Assembly: GCA_009741485.1 (NCBI GenBank)
Contig: CM019214.1
Span: 24,140,329-24,204,328, forward strand
Length of the DNA stretch: 64,000 nt
Direction of reading: 5' to 3'
From: Malurus cyaneus samueli
Taxonomy: Eukaryota > Chordata > Aves > Passeriformes > Maluridae
The position numbers and the translations under genes were made by a program. The notes under the pieces were generated by a model. It saw only the letters and a program-made list of their open reading frames with translations. It had not been told where the DNA came from and did no database searches. Positions 36,701-49,069 of this stretch are shown piece by piece. Each line of letters begins with the position of its first letter. The first letter of the stretch is position 1.

Positions 36701-39299
36701 TGGGTTCCATGTTTCCCTTGTCATAGTGATGATGTGAAATGTGCAAACATTGCAGTCAGTTGGAAAGAATGAATGTATTAAACGTCAGGCTCTAAAGCAA
36801 CTTTCCTAAAGCCACTCTTCTTGACTATGTGCAGAGCAGTGATTGCTAATAATTACTATGTATAAAGATATATTAAACAATAAACACTTATATGAAAAAT
36901 ATTCTATATTTTCTTTCTTTTTACTTTCCCATCAAGACAGAAATTACTCCACCAGCATTCAAACAGTGTGATATCCACAGTAAATAGGGACAGCAATAAC
37001 CTACAAAAACTCTAATTTTCCTCTTGGTGAACAAGACTAGGTAATTCTCTATTTTGGCATGTTCTGAATGTTATTCATTATTGAAAATATCATGGTGATC
37101 ATAGCTACAATGTTTAGAAAATAAAAATTAACTTCTTCATATGTAAGTGATTTGTCACTCTGAATGGTAAAGTCTTGAGTTCAGGTAGTGTAAAACAAAA
37201 TAGTTTCCACTTTTTGAGACAAAAGGGTAAATTTAGATTAACTGAGCTGTAAGACTTGTAGTGTTTTGTCTACTGACTGATTATTAGGGTAATGTTGAGT
37301 TTCATTGAATTTCACTGAAGAAGAAACTGATACACTCTATTCAACAACCTTTTTTTTTTGTCTGACCTGTCCTCTTACTCCCTTTCTGCACCAATTTTCG
37401 GGGGTTTAAGTGTTCCTGATTGAAATTTAAATATGAATACATATTCTTTTTCTTTCCTTCTTTTGTCTTCATCAAGAAGGTGTCTGAATACTAAACCAAA
37501 TGACCTTTTCTGCTAACAAATCTGAAATGCCAGCATTGTTCACTTTATGAATATATAGAGACTGGGAGAGCAGGAGCCTCAGAAGCCATCAGAATAGGAC
37601 AGAATGGAACTTAGAGACCATGAGAAATAATAATGCCAAGTCTGTACTACATCCAGTGTCTGAAATATCAAAAGAGAGCTAAACACTGTGCTATGGAAAC
37701 TGTACATATAGTGACTATAGAAGACGTGACTTACAAAACACATAAAGCACCTCAAAAAGGTAATTTACATGAAAGGAAGGCTGAACAAAGTCACTTTTTC
37801 TTAAAATACAATAGAAACATACCTAAAGAGGACTTGAATAGATGAAAAAGAAAACAAATCTCATGGAACAGGAGAAGGGAAACTTGCGCTCACATAATTT
37901 GGCTGGTGAGTTCTACATAGCTCCACTTGCACCCATATTGACCAGGAGAACACAGGAGAGCCAGGACAGTGGCACATAGAGATCACAGTAAAGAAAGAAG
38001 CTGTTCTGATTCACCTTGCACAGAACACTAATAGTCAAGGCAGAACACAACAGAGAAGGAAATCCCCAAATGAGTTGTAGTATTAGGACAATTAAAGAGA
38101 ATCCTTTAAGCATCCTATTGAATTTTCAAAGTCTAGGGCTAGCAGACTCCTCAAGAAAAAGTGATTAGGAAAAAAGCACATAGATTTCATTTGAAATTAT
38201 AGATGCAAGCAGAACTGTCTTTCTGAGAATCCATGCAAGGTGCTTGAGAATCAAAGTGAGTTTGTTGATCTCAAAGCACTCTGCAAAGCTGCAAGTGTCC
38301 ATTTGGAGGCAGGTACCACCAGGTGCAGGAACAAGGCTGCTGTGCATTTTCTTATGTCCTTCTTGCAAGTGGCAGCAGCTTTAAGAAAACCTGCATTGTC
38401 ACAAAGAAAATCTTAAAAAGCCTTTGGTTTGTTGTGATCCAGAAGAAAAGAACTTCTTGACCCTTCCTGCTCATGAGATCTAATAACAGTTGAATAAAAC
38501 CTGGAGTAAGCTGTTAGAACTCAAACCTTTAGATGGAGTCTGATCCATGTGAGTCTACCAATGGGCTCAATCACTTCGAGATTTTCTCAATTTCTCTGCA
38601 CAGTGCAGATTCCCCACTTTGGTACAAAACCACTGCTGCACGTGGTAATAGGTAATAGGCCAACTTTTACAGCTCTTGAGGTTTGGCATCACAAATACTC
38701 TTGTCCATCACCCTTGTATTTGGTTATTTTTGTCAATCACTTAGGCTTGCTTGCTAGCACTTTGGTCATATCTTCTGCAGAGAAATCAATGCTAAAAGCA
38801 AAACAATCTTTAAGGCACAAAACAAAAACAAAATTACAGCAACAATAGTCCATAACTGGCTCTCAGACATCATCTGAGAACTTGTATATTATGTTTCTCA
38901 ATGTTGCTATACTTAGACAATTTTAAACTAATTTTGCAACAGTTCATAATGAACAGAGGAAAGCAAAGAGTGGTGAACCAGTCCAAGGGGATATGGAAGG
39001 CAAGGCCCAATCTCCAGTGTTTCAGGACAAAGAGCATGAGACCGAATAATGTGCAGAAAATCTAACTTAGGTCACTCTCTTCTCATTTCCTAGATGCCTG
39101 ACAGAATTAGACTCAAGCTACTAAGCCTTATCTTAATAGGCTTAAGAGGTACCTAAGGTGCCTCTTGATCTTATTATTTATTCTGTACAACTATTGTTTT
39201 AATTCTTTGGTACTTCTAGGAAAAATAAAGTATTAGGGCAATCAGTCAAATGCAGATTGAAAACTATTTAAAAATTGGAAACAACAAGTAAGGTGTTTC
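33767..39299. other. Non-coding unique sequence
   Basis: Mostly AT-rich. There are short T/A homopolymers (for example T12 near 34027 and T10 near 37351). Chance open frames are below 115 codons. I see no LTR edge, CR1 tail, tRNA box or convincing exon. Confidence 0.5.
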
Positions 39300-39945
39300 A
39301 GGACAAACATAAATCAGTAATCATTAGTCCCATTGCTGGGGACAATGCTGGAACCAGTTTAATTAAGAATTTTTGTCAATGACCTAAAGAAGCAACTCCA
39401 TAACAAAATCCCCAAGTCTGCAGAAGGTACTGAGCTTTTTCCAGTGGTCAGCTGCTCTACCAAAGGCAACTAACTCCAGAAAGAACCGAGGTGGGCACAA
39501 AAGTGCAGATATATTCAATGCAGAGAAATACAAAATGATGCAAAAGTAATCTGAAACATATCTCTTTTATGTTCAACTCCTACATAGCAGAGAACATATC
39601 TTGGAGCACTCATTGACAGGTCAAAAATACTAGACTGAATAAAGAGCAGCAGCCAAAAAGGCCAATAAAATATTTAACATCATCTGGAGGAATAAAATCA
39701 AGGGCATCACTTTGCTTCTATACATAACCAACTCCTGTACCGAGTTCTGTGGGTTATTCTGGCCTTCATATCTCAGGAGGAATGGAATGGAGTTAGAGAA
39801 AGTGCAGACAAAGGCAACTACAAAAATCAAGGTTGTGAAGCAGCTGCTTTATACTCTGAGAGATATGAAAGGCTGGGACTCTTTGAGGATGAGATTGGCA
39901 AGAGAATGTGACTCGAGTTTTAAAGATCTTTAAGGTGGAAGGCAA
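39300..39945 (+). mobile_element. Old CR1-like LINE fragment, about 0.65 kb of ORF2
   Basis: The order of blocks follows CR1 ORF2 from the reverse transcriptase to the C-terminus. A remnant of 'F-x-N-D-L' (TTTTTGTCAATGACCTAAA) lies at 39368, and a block near 39515 corresponds to 'N-A-x-K-Y-K-M-M/L-H'. Blocks follow for 'L-G-A-L-I-D-x' near 39604, 'K-A-N-K-I-F-N-I-I-W' near 39660 and 'C-T-E-F-C-G-L-F-W' near 39735. A worn copy of 'Y-T-L-R-D-M-K-G-W-D-S-L-R-M' ends it near 39880. Stops and frameshifts are frequent, and the 3' UTR is absent. Confidence 0.75.
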
Positions 39946-41243
39946 ATGAAATGCAGAAATCACAATACATCCCAGCTAGTCTTACCTTTAACAACCTTAA
40001 TAAAAGTTTTGGATGCTGGAGCAGTATCAAGGCAATGTACCACTGGAAGTGCTGAAGTTTGCATACCTTCCTTAAATAGAATTGACTTTTTGTAATGTTC
40101 CAGGCAGAATATTGGGTTGGATAGGGTTTGATCTGATTGGGCTGGGTAGGATTTGATTTGACCTTCCAGGACAATTCTTGCGTTCAGGACATCTCTGACC
40201 CCAGAGCTGCAATGGTGCAGCCTCCTCAGGCTTTCCCCAGCAAGAACTAAACCATTTGAAGGAAAATAAAACAAACTCTGCCTCCAGCTCCCCTATAAAT
40301 CTTCCCCCAGTTGCCAGCTACATGGTCACATAATTTCTAATCTGTACAATATGCAGATTGACTGATTGCAATAGACTTTTTTTTTTGTTTGTTTTGGTAG
40401 AGGATATGATACTAGGCTGATACAACAGACTGTATCTTCTGTAAAGATGTGGATTTTCTCACCCCTCTGTGTCCAGTATTACAGTGCCAAGTGAAGGTTT
40501 TGCAGGTGGTGCTTGCTGTTTACTGAGACAAAACCTTTCTATTTTTAATGTGTTCCCAGATGCAGAACTTACCCACAAGCCTGGATAAAATCTTTCCTCT
40601 ATTGAATAAATAATTCTGTTAGAATCATAGAGAGAAGCTACCCTTATCTTTATTTTCACATTTGAAGAACCATTAATTTCTGATGTGACTGCCAGGGATT
40701 GCATTTAATGAGGAATTGTTTACACTGACCACTGCATTCAGGCTGCTGAGCTGAAAGATTTGCACTGAACAAAAATAAATCCTTACTGCCCTTCTTACCC
40801 ATTAAACAGCACTGGTGCTTACCTGAGGTAACTTGCTGCTGCAAACTGATATTTTATTCTGTTTTATGTGTCACAGCTTCCCATATGTAAAATGGGGACA
40901 ATAACAGTAACATTGGCTATAAATGTAGTGTTTTCTTCCATGACAGTGAAGTTGAGATGAGCAATGACTGTGCACTTAAAGCTCCCAGATGCTTTCTTGA
41001 GATTGCTCAGCAAAGTGGACTCAGGCTCCTTTTGCACCATTCTTTAGAAAGGTATGAATACAGTTCAGATACTCCAGTGGATTTTTTTTTACACATTCAC
41101 AAGGTAACACAGCTCTGGATTTCACTTTTTTTTTTTGTTTTGTGGAACTAAAATCTACAGAATTTACATTCCTACAGTTTCTTTCAGACAAATGGACCAA
41201 AACAAATTTCCTGCTTTTGCTATTGCTTCATTGTCTAGGGGGA
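39946..41243. other. Non-coding sequence
   Basis: Contains a T/G-rich degenerate stretch at 40111-40162 (GGGTTGGATA-like words) and T runs near 40377 and 41126. No gene or family is named. Confidence 0.45.
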
Positions 41244-41640
41244 TGTTGTGGGTTTAAAATTCCTTTCTTTTTGTTCACTTTGAAATTTTTTTCCTTCCCC
41301 CATTTGTTGCTGGGATACCTTGATGGCCGACCTATTTTGTTAATGGCCGGGCAGTTGGGGAGACAATTGCACCTGTGGGCACGCCCTAGGTGGGGAGATA
41401 GCTTTTGTGTGGTGGGGTGGGGACTGGGGAGNTTATTCCTTTTTACCCCTATTCCTGCCTGAAAGCCCGTGATTTTTTTTCAAAGCTGTAATAACTCGGA
41501 GGGAAGGGGGTCATAGCCACCACTCCAAGGGGGGTCCCTGCCTTCATTAGCAAATACCCGTCTTTCAAACGGTGACAGGGGAAAAAAAGGGAAAAAGGAT
41601 AATTAATATTCATTGGTTATCCTCATGAAGGAAAAGAGTT
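41244..41640 (+). mobile_element. LTR-like segment of an avian endogenous retrovirus
   Basis: It begins TGTTGTGGGTTTAAAATTCC, a start I associate with passerine ERV LTRs. A run of blocks follows (TTGTTGCTGGGATACCTTGATGG-type, then GCAGTTGGGGAGACAATTGC near 41351) that also feels familiar from that family. The 3' edge is not fixed, no AATAAA is clear, and no matching second copy exists in the window. One base (41432) is unresolved. The assignment rests on memory of the family start and is moderate at best. Confidence 0.4.
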
Positions 41641-44600
41641 TTCACAGCAAGCTAGGTGAATTGAGCCCTGGAGAAAGGCAGGCCTGCTGTTTCCTTGCCT
41701 TACTACCTCCTGGTTCATAAAGCAAGTGTTTTGTCTCCCTGTAGGACCTGACAGCCTGAGTAATACGGGTCATTGCCTCGCTGCAGAGCAAAGAGAGCAA
41801 AACAGCTCAATGTCGGTGGAAATCCTTCTGCAGACCAAGCACATTGTGTTGGCTGGGAAGATGGGGAGTCAGAGGAGATTGACACATCACCAGTGCCAGC
41901 AAGGCTGCACCTGCGAGTGGTGAGAGTGGAGAGCCGGCATCTCCTCCTCCGGGTAACACTCAGGCAGAGTATTTCCATTTGATGAGGGAATTTGGAGATA
42001 TTTGCAATCTGAGCAAGCCAGGTTGATCCAGTATCTACTGCCATGCAATGCCAAATTGCAATATTTCCAGCTGGCATGTCAAGCTTTTCTCTTCATCTGG
42101 ATGCTCTGTCAGGTTCTCAGCACGTGGACTGCAGTGGAAGGAAAACCCTCGAGAGCTGCCTCGTGTACCCTTTGCAAAGCTCACTCATTGTGTGTATCCA
42201 AAATGGAGATAAAACTGACCTGGAGGGGACTTGGGATCACAATTTGTCACATGCTACAGATTTGCAAGCCATGCAAAAATCTCACAGGAAATCTGAATAT
42301 AAGGACAGCAAATAAAAATTGTGATAATCAAAATCATACGAACAGCTAAGTTTCAAAGAGGAATGTTTAGTCTGGTGTTAATACAATGGGACAAGTTGGA
42401 TTGTGGAATACCCAGTTTGAAAAGGACATAGTTCTGGTGAGAAACTCTCAGTAGAACTGAGACCTTCAAATATTAGGGATTGTCTGGCATGTACACCCCT
42501 AATTTTAGTTTCTCTTCATTTAACGTCTGTTTCTGCCACATCAGTTGTTCTCTACCACTGGATAACAAAAATTCTTATTAGGATTCAATGTGACTGACTC
42601 ACAGTAAACCATGCATTCAGCAGGGATAGAGAAATTTCTGGTGTGTATCCACAAATAATTTGATTTTTATTCATTTGGTTGCTATGCCAAATAATTTAAT
42701 GAATGTTTTCTGAAACAAAATGTCACCCTGTGGCATGACTGCAAACTATTCAATAGAGGATCCTTACCTGTGTTCATTATTCTTGCAAATCTGCATTAAA
42801 ACACTGGCTGACCTCAATGATTGATGTAAGCACTCAACTTCATTAATTGTCCATGCTTCTAATTAAGCCTTTTCTATAGCTTACTGTCCCAGGTAAGCTG
42901 GGATACACACATTCTTCGTGCATATTATGTATATTTGAAATAATAGAACATCACAGACAAAAATATTATGAAAAAAACCAAACGAAAATAAAACAAAACA
43001 AAAAAAAAGCACAGGCTAGGGATGCTGTGAGCCCAGTGAAAACATGACAGGCAGTGGGAAATGCTTTCTTTTCAGCCATGGCAACCACACAGAAGAGATT
43101 CACATCTGTGAATCTCAGTCTTTCAGACTGGAGATCAGACTAGTCTTGGATATTAAAAATACCCTGCTGAATTCTGAATTTTGCTGGCAACTTGCTGCCT
43201 CAACTAAAATCTATGGCAAATAGGTCATGCTTTTAGAAGAGTCAAAACACTGCCCCTTGTATGGAAAGGAGACACATTTCAGAGGGACCAACTCCCCTGT
43301 CTAATCTTCCTGAGGCAGGTTGGACTGACAGATACCAATGAAAGACATGAGGTTTTCTTCTTTGTCCAATTTATCACTTTTAAAAGGAGACAGAGATTTA
43401 TCAGGCACAAGTGATTACAAGAACAATTAATATTATTTTCTTTCTAATTTAATCAATATCTTCAATATTTTTTTTGTCTTCTAGATCTGTTCCTTAAGCT
43501 CCATAGTAATCTGTGTCAGAGATGAAACCAAGAAATTACTTTGCAAACAAAAATTAAAATTCCCCACTCCTCCATGTCTTCAAATGACATCAGTCACTTC
43601 GGTCTTTTTAGCCCCAGAGGATTTCTTCCTGTGCATCATCACAGCATCATGGTCACTATGGGCAACATGTCTAGGCTAAGCAAGCTCTCAGTATTCTCTA
43701 GGCTTCCCTAGGAAAACAGGCACTTCCAGAGGGCATTCAACCTTCATTTTTGGCTGGATAAGAGGAATCACAGCTAAAAAGTCTGGAAAGAGGCACATCT
43801 GGCTCACAATCACACCGAGTTAGCCAGGCAAAGAAAGGATAAACAGGGTGCACTAGGAGCAAAACCAGCCACACGCAGTCTACAGTTATTATAAAAGGTT
43901 TGTCTAGAGGTGAATGATTTGTGCAAGCAAGGTGAGATTCAAAAAACCCAGCAATCCATGGTTTTGGCATAGAGGGAGTCAGGCACCATGTTTGGCTTTA
44001 CTTGGCCCTGCCTTTGCAGCCTCTCTTTTCTCTTCAGTGCTTTTCTTCTGTCAGTGCCATTTTATGAGACAATACTTTGCCTGAAGTCTCAGCAGTGTCA
44101 GAATGCAGGGCAAGGGCAAAGAAAATACCTAATAAATTTTGTCAGATGTTGAGTCCCAAGAGCAGAGTGGTAGCACAAGGTTCAAATATGGATTTTCAAC
44201 CAAAGTGAAATTTTGTTGAAATCTGACAGCAAATTTCAGGTTTGCTTGTGGGAAGGGGTGAAAAGGGCAGAAAACAATGCAGTACCACAAGCTCTGTTCT
44301 CCTAGGAAATAAAGCAAGAATTATGAATCAAATTCTCCACTAACCAGTTTCTAAGGGGAAAAAATAGATAACTCTTGTGTCAAGCTTCTTTGTAAAACAC
44401 ACCAAACAAGACTACTGATGCATCACAAGACGGAGAAGACAATGTTCAGAAAATTAGGAAATTTGTAGGAGATTCACATATGATATTACTGCAGGGAAAA
44501 GAATGGGAAAAGATATTTTTTCCAAAAATAAAGCATGACTTTTTAACCTGGTATGTTACAATTACCTGCCTGCAATTAAGTGGCACTGCACAAACACTAT

Positions 44601-45010
44601 TGCATATTGCATAAATAGCATTTCTTCTATGACCAGATGGTTGAGTGGCTTGCTTCACAAGTGCCACGTTTTAGCGACCTGGAAAGGTTGTTACTTTCGA
44701 TCCTCATTTTCATTTACTTAAACAATAATGATGAAAGAACAGGATGCTTCAGGCAGATTCAGGTTAATAGGTATAAATTTTGCTCTGGAGTATTGACTCT
44801 TTCAAGTCAGTTATTGATTACCATAAAACAGCCTGCATCTAATTATTTTTTATCTTACTGTAGAAAGTGCATATGAGTTAACCACATGCATGTAAGGTCA
44901 AATCCTGAAATTTGTGCTCCCTTTTCAGTTCTATATTTAATGAAGTAACGTTCCCACTAAAGTGCAGCCAGAGATCAATGGAAAGCTCTCCTCTGTCCAT
45001 TGATGCTTTT
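41641..45010. other. Non-coding sequence; candidate conserved stretch at 42660-42960
   Basis: Includes a cluster of small perfect inverted repeats at 43095-43147 and an A-rich run at 42965-43010. The AT-rich part 42660-42960 has many ATTA/TAAT words and no repeat signature. No gene is supported. Confidence 0.45.
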
Positions 45011-45029
45011 ACACACACACACACACACC
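45011..45029. repeat. Short (AC)n microsatellite
   Basis: Nine AC units. Of little note beyond being a possible length polymorphism. Confidence 0.9.
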
Positions 45030-45770
45030 AGAGTTTACTGAGTGTTGTGTTTACTGCATGTTGTGGAAGGTTAGGGTTTAATTTTATTTAAACCACCCAA
45101 CTCCCAGATAAATGTGCTGATCCCTGGGCTATGGGTCAGTTCATGACATGTTTAAGTTAATCATGCATATTTTAACCTGGAATGTCATCTTGGGCACAAG
45201 GAACATTCTCAAGGGATGTTTCTACAACTAGTACATTCCTTCTGAAAGTTTCATACCTAAGGAATTCATGTTTTGCAACATGGTGAAGGGAAATACAACC
45301 CAGTTCCTGAGCCTCTCCATGATTTGCCTCAGAGACATTGAGAACTGCTGCTGCCGGGATGTTGCTGGACAAAGAGAGTGGGACTCATTTGCTCAGATGG
45401 ACACATCCATGGAAAACACATTGAATTGGCCACCCTCCAGCTGCCTTCTCATCACCAGAGAGAAACAGCCCTCAAGAGAATAATCCCATGCTATCATGAA
45501 CAGCTAAAACAGAACAGGCAATCCAAACCCCAAAAGTGCAATTTTCCCTCTATTATTTCAAGGGACCTTAGTGATGAGCACCTGAGGTGTATATATTTCT
45601 TCAGCAAGGGGAGGCAAATCCCAGCCCAAGGGCCCTTTCCCTGAAGGGGGAAGGTGATGGAGAAGTCGTGCCTGTTGTCATGCTCCAGCTCCATTGCCAA
45701 GGTAGTGACAGAAGCCAGGCTCCACCTGTGTTTCCCAGACTGCTGAGCTGTAGGGCCATTCCATCTAATG

Positions 45771-46320
45771 GGGTACTTTACCCTGATAAAGTTTATCTGC
45801 TTGGCCACTTCCCATTCAGTTAGATTCTTCCACATACTGAATCCTGTGGATTTGGGACATCTCTCCATAGTTTTATCCCAGGGACTGAGAGAAAGAAGGA
45901 ATATTCCATGGCTGGAGTGGGGTGAGATACATCACTACATCTATTTAATGTGGGGCCTTTTTTTTTCTAGCTTTAACATATAATTGCCTTAAAGTAAATG
46001 GTTTAATGTAGTGCACTTGATGTTACATCAACTAGTGTTTTTAGCTTTTTTACTGTGTAGTAAGTCATTTTAATTAAGATTTTCTGTCTGTTCATTTGTC
46101 TTAACAAATAACTCATCTTTTAGAAATATATCTGATTTGCCATCATTAAACTTGCAGGGCAAAGTTGCAAAACTTAAACTGTTTCCAAAATCTAAGGCTA
46201 AGGAAGTATTTACCTTCATTTAAACACCTTTCCAGGAAGAGTTTAATACACAAAGAAGTTCTTCTGCACCTCAGACTAAAAGAGAAAGGTTTCTTTAGTA
46301 AATTTTGTCTAAAGCACCCA
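45771..46320 (+). mobile_element. Solo LTR of an ERVL-like endogenous retrovirus, copy B
   Basis: A diverged copy of the element at 3885-4410, in the same orientation and about 42 kb away. Shared landmarks are the block CAGTTA-GATTCTTCCA near 45817, AGAGAAAG near 45892, CTTTAACATATAATTGC near 45971, TTTACTGTGTAGTAAGT near 46048, TTGCCATCATTAAACTTGC near 46136 and CTGCACCTCAGA near 46265. It ends GTCTAAAGCACCCA. The poly(A) signal has changed to AACAAA (46103-46108). It is too far from copy A to be its partner in one provirus, so this is an independent solo LTR. Confidence 0.65.
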
Positions 46321-47046
46321 TTCCACCTGCGACATTCCATCAGATTGTAATTCCATCCAGCACTTTGCATCAATATTGATGGGTATTTGGGGTTTGTGAA
46401 GAAAAACACTTCATATTTAATAAAACCATTTCAGTGTTATTTGCCTGACGTATGAGTCAATCTGGTTACTTGAAATATCTTGCTGACAGAGACTTCAGCC
46501 TGGGGTTTCTTTCAGAAACCCACTTGGGAGTGCTTAGCAACTAATGCACCCTAAGATGCAACAGCTTCTTTTGAGATACTGATTTAATTAGAATTAAGTG
46601 GCATTCAGTACAATGAACATTTATTGTTTAATGATCAGAAATAACACTCACACAATAATACAGCTGTTGTTTTCAACCACTTCCACTCAGACATGCTTCT
46701 AAAATATGTCCATTTGTTATAATGAAGCACTGCATTGGCAGCTGTCTCTTCTGTGATAAGTTTGATCTGCTTCAAGCACCAGGAATTTTTGCTTTACTTT
46801 ATCAGAGCCAGCCTCCATCTCTTTTAGCCTGTGCTCGAGGAACCCTGGCATACACCATTTGTCAGTCTCAAACTTCAGCTACCTTGCAGCTCATCAGTCT
46901 TTCCAAGATATTTCAACAGTGGGAGGGTTTGAAATCCTTATTGAAACTTGACCCTGACCTTCCTCAGTGGATTTGAGCAGAATCAAAGGGAGAATGCCTT
47001 ATCAAAACCATAATGACTGACTGTTGCCTATGAACAGGTAAACCGG
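46321..47046. other. Non-coding unique sequence
   Basis: AT-rich, including an ATTA-rich stretch at 46555-46650. No repeat or gene recognised. Confidence 0.5.
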
Positions 47047-47127
47047 GAAAATCTCCAGGAAAACCTCCAGGAAAACCTCCAGGAAAACCTCCAGGAGAAC
47101 CTCCAGGAGAACCTCCAGGAAAACCTC
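47047..47127. repeat. 12-bp minisatellite, about 6.75 copies
   Basis: The unit GAAAACCTCCAG repeats head to tail. Variants (first unit AATCTCC, two units GAGAACC) are clustered, which fits unequal exchange or slippage. The period is a multiple of three, so all frames stay open through it. In one frame it would read Gly-Lys-Pro-Pro repeats, in another Glu-Asn-Leu-Gln repeats. No start codon in frame precedes it. Confidence 0.95.
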
Positions 47128-48346
47128 TGCTCAGGAGGGCTGGCTGGTGCTGAGCTGCTCATCTGCTGTCCCATTCTTGCAGAGAGCTGAGCTCACTCGT
47201 GGTGCCCACACCTCTCCTGTCCCAGAGCTGAACTGGCAAGTGGTTTCCCTGCCCTCCACGTCTCTGTCTGCAAAGGGGTGGAGGTTTCTTAAAATTTTCC
47301 TACATGGGGAGCCAGGAAGAAACTGGTTGGAGGGAGAACTTTGGGACTCAGCCTTCTGTGAGTAATGTGACAGCACCTGAGCACATGCACAGACTGAGGG
47401 ACCACCCGAGTCACAGAAATCTGCTTCTGAGCTCCATTCTTCTGGCAGCAGAGCAACTGCCACTCTACCAAAACTGGCAATTCATGGACGTACAGAGAAT
47501 GTCAGACTGGATTTAAAGCTCCCTCTGAACTTTATTGCACTTGAATATCTACTTAAAAGGTTCCCATTTTTATTCTTTTCTGCAACATTAGCTTTGTCTT
47601 TCAGCCCCACTGGAAATCATCTGGCCTCTCTTTGAATGAATTGATTCTGAGCAGCCAATTCATTATTGCACTATAGGGAAAAATTATCACAGAGACTCTC
47701 TGCCAAGCATCCTGATAGCCAGCTGATGCAGAATTGGAAGTGTCAGTGAAGCGACCATTTCTTGATATTTGTCAGGTTGCATGTATTAATAAGATTATTT
47801 ATTTTAATAAGTGCTGGCAGCATATGTAACCCCTTCAGAGCACAATACCAGAAATTTGTTGACAAAGTTGTACAAATCAATACATCACATACTCTTTCTC
47901 TGGATTTTTTTTTCAGGAGTTTTGGAGGGGGTTTTTATGTCTATTAGTAATATATTTATTTATGGGCATAAAAGCATTTTTACAGGTCCATCTACTCCAC
48001 TGTTCTGTCAGGACAGCAAACTCATACCAAAAGCTTTAGCAAACCATGTAAGAAATAGGGGAGATGTATTGTGCTTTCCTATTCATGCATCCTTTCAACA
48101 ACCCAAGACTTAGGGATGTCCTGAGCTCATGGCCATGGGCATGTTTAATCAGAGCTGGGGTGAAAACCTTGTACAAACTTCTGTTCACCCTTTCATAGCT
48201 TCTGCCTCCACCTCTCAGAATGAAAACAGCTAATTCTGAGCCCATAACTTTGTAAATATAGTGCAAGTTGGTTTTCCTTATGTGTCCTTTGGAACCTATT
48301 GACACTGAATTTAATTTGCAATTTTATTACCCTATTTCTCAATAAT
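47128..48346. other. Non-coding unique sequence
   Basis: Chance open frames up to 110 codons on both strands. No repeat family is recognised. Confidence 0.5.
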
Positions 48347-48945
48347 AATGGAATCACAGAATGTTACGTTTTGGAAGGGACTATAAAGATCATCCAGTCC
48401 CAATCCTGCTGCCATGGGCAGGGACACCTCCCACTAGAACAGGTTGCTTAAGGCTTTATCCAATATGGCCTGGAGTACTGTGAGGGCTGGGGCATCCACA
48501 ACCTCCCTGGGCAACCTGTTCCAGTGTCTCACCACCCTCAAGGTAGAAAGTGAAAAGAATTTCTTCCTACTATCTAACCAACATTTCCCCTCTTCCATTT
48601 TGTACCCATTATTCCTGGTGCCAGGACCAATTCCTGATGAAGAATCCTGCTCTGACTTCCCTGGAGGCCCCATTCAGACACTGGAAGAATTCCATACCCC
48701 ATTCAGACACTACAAGGGATTCCACACTCCATTCAAACACTGCAAGAGGTCAGAGTCTTCTGTCCTGATGCTCAGGGTCCTGAGCTTGCTGCGTGCCCTT
48801 CTCACTGCCCTGAGGATCTCAAACTCCATCTCGTGGTCACTGCAGCCAAGGCTCCCTTGGAGCATTTCATTCCCCACCACCTCCTCCCTGTTGATGAACC
48901 TCTCCTCATTGGCTCCTCAAATACTTGCCTAAAGAAGTTGCCATT
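48347..48945 (-). mobile_element. CR1 LINE, antisense, 3' UTR joined to a more 5' ORF2 part
   Basis: The + strand opens with the antisense CR1 end (GGAATCACAGAATGTTACG, then TTGGAAGGGACTATAAAGAT). It continues through CTCCCTGGGCAACCTGTTCC and the CCTACTATCTAACCAACAT block. From about 48760 the words are antisense to a much more 5' part of CR1 ORF2 (TGGTCACTGCAGCCAAGGCT, then ATTGGCTCCTCAAATACTTG). The middle of the element is therefore deleted, and the two parts are joined by a small tandem array at 48668-48757. The copy is dead. Confidence 0.85.
48668..48757. repeat. 29-30 bp tandem repeat, three copies, inside CR1
   Basis: Three head-to-tail units start near 48672, 48701 and 48731 at the word ATTCAGACAC (last copy ATTCAAACAC). 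The first unit is genuine CR1 sequence, so the array arose by local duplication of the CR1 piece. It sits where the internal deletion joins. Confidence 0.85.
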
Positions 48946-49069
48946 GACACTATTTTATTTTAACCTTTTTTTCCCCCTGTACTTTAACAATCATTTAATT
49001 TGGAAAGGAAATTTCCCCTTACAACCACTTACAGAATCTTTGGTGAGGAAAATTTCACAGAACTGTTTC

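Noticed and set aside
3885..46320. One giant provirus bounded by the two matching LTRs
   Set aside because: 42 kb is far beyond any retroviral genome, the LTRs differ a lot, and no viral genes lie between them.
48444..48932. 162-codon open frame on +
   Set aside because: It is the antisense of a CR1 copy, so the open frame is a by-product.
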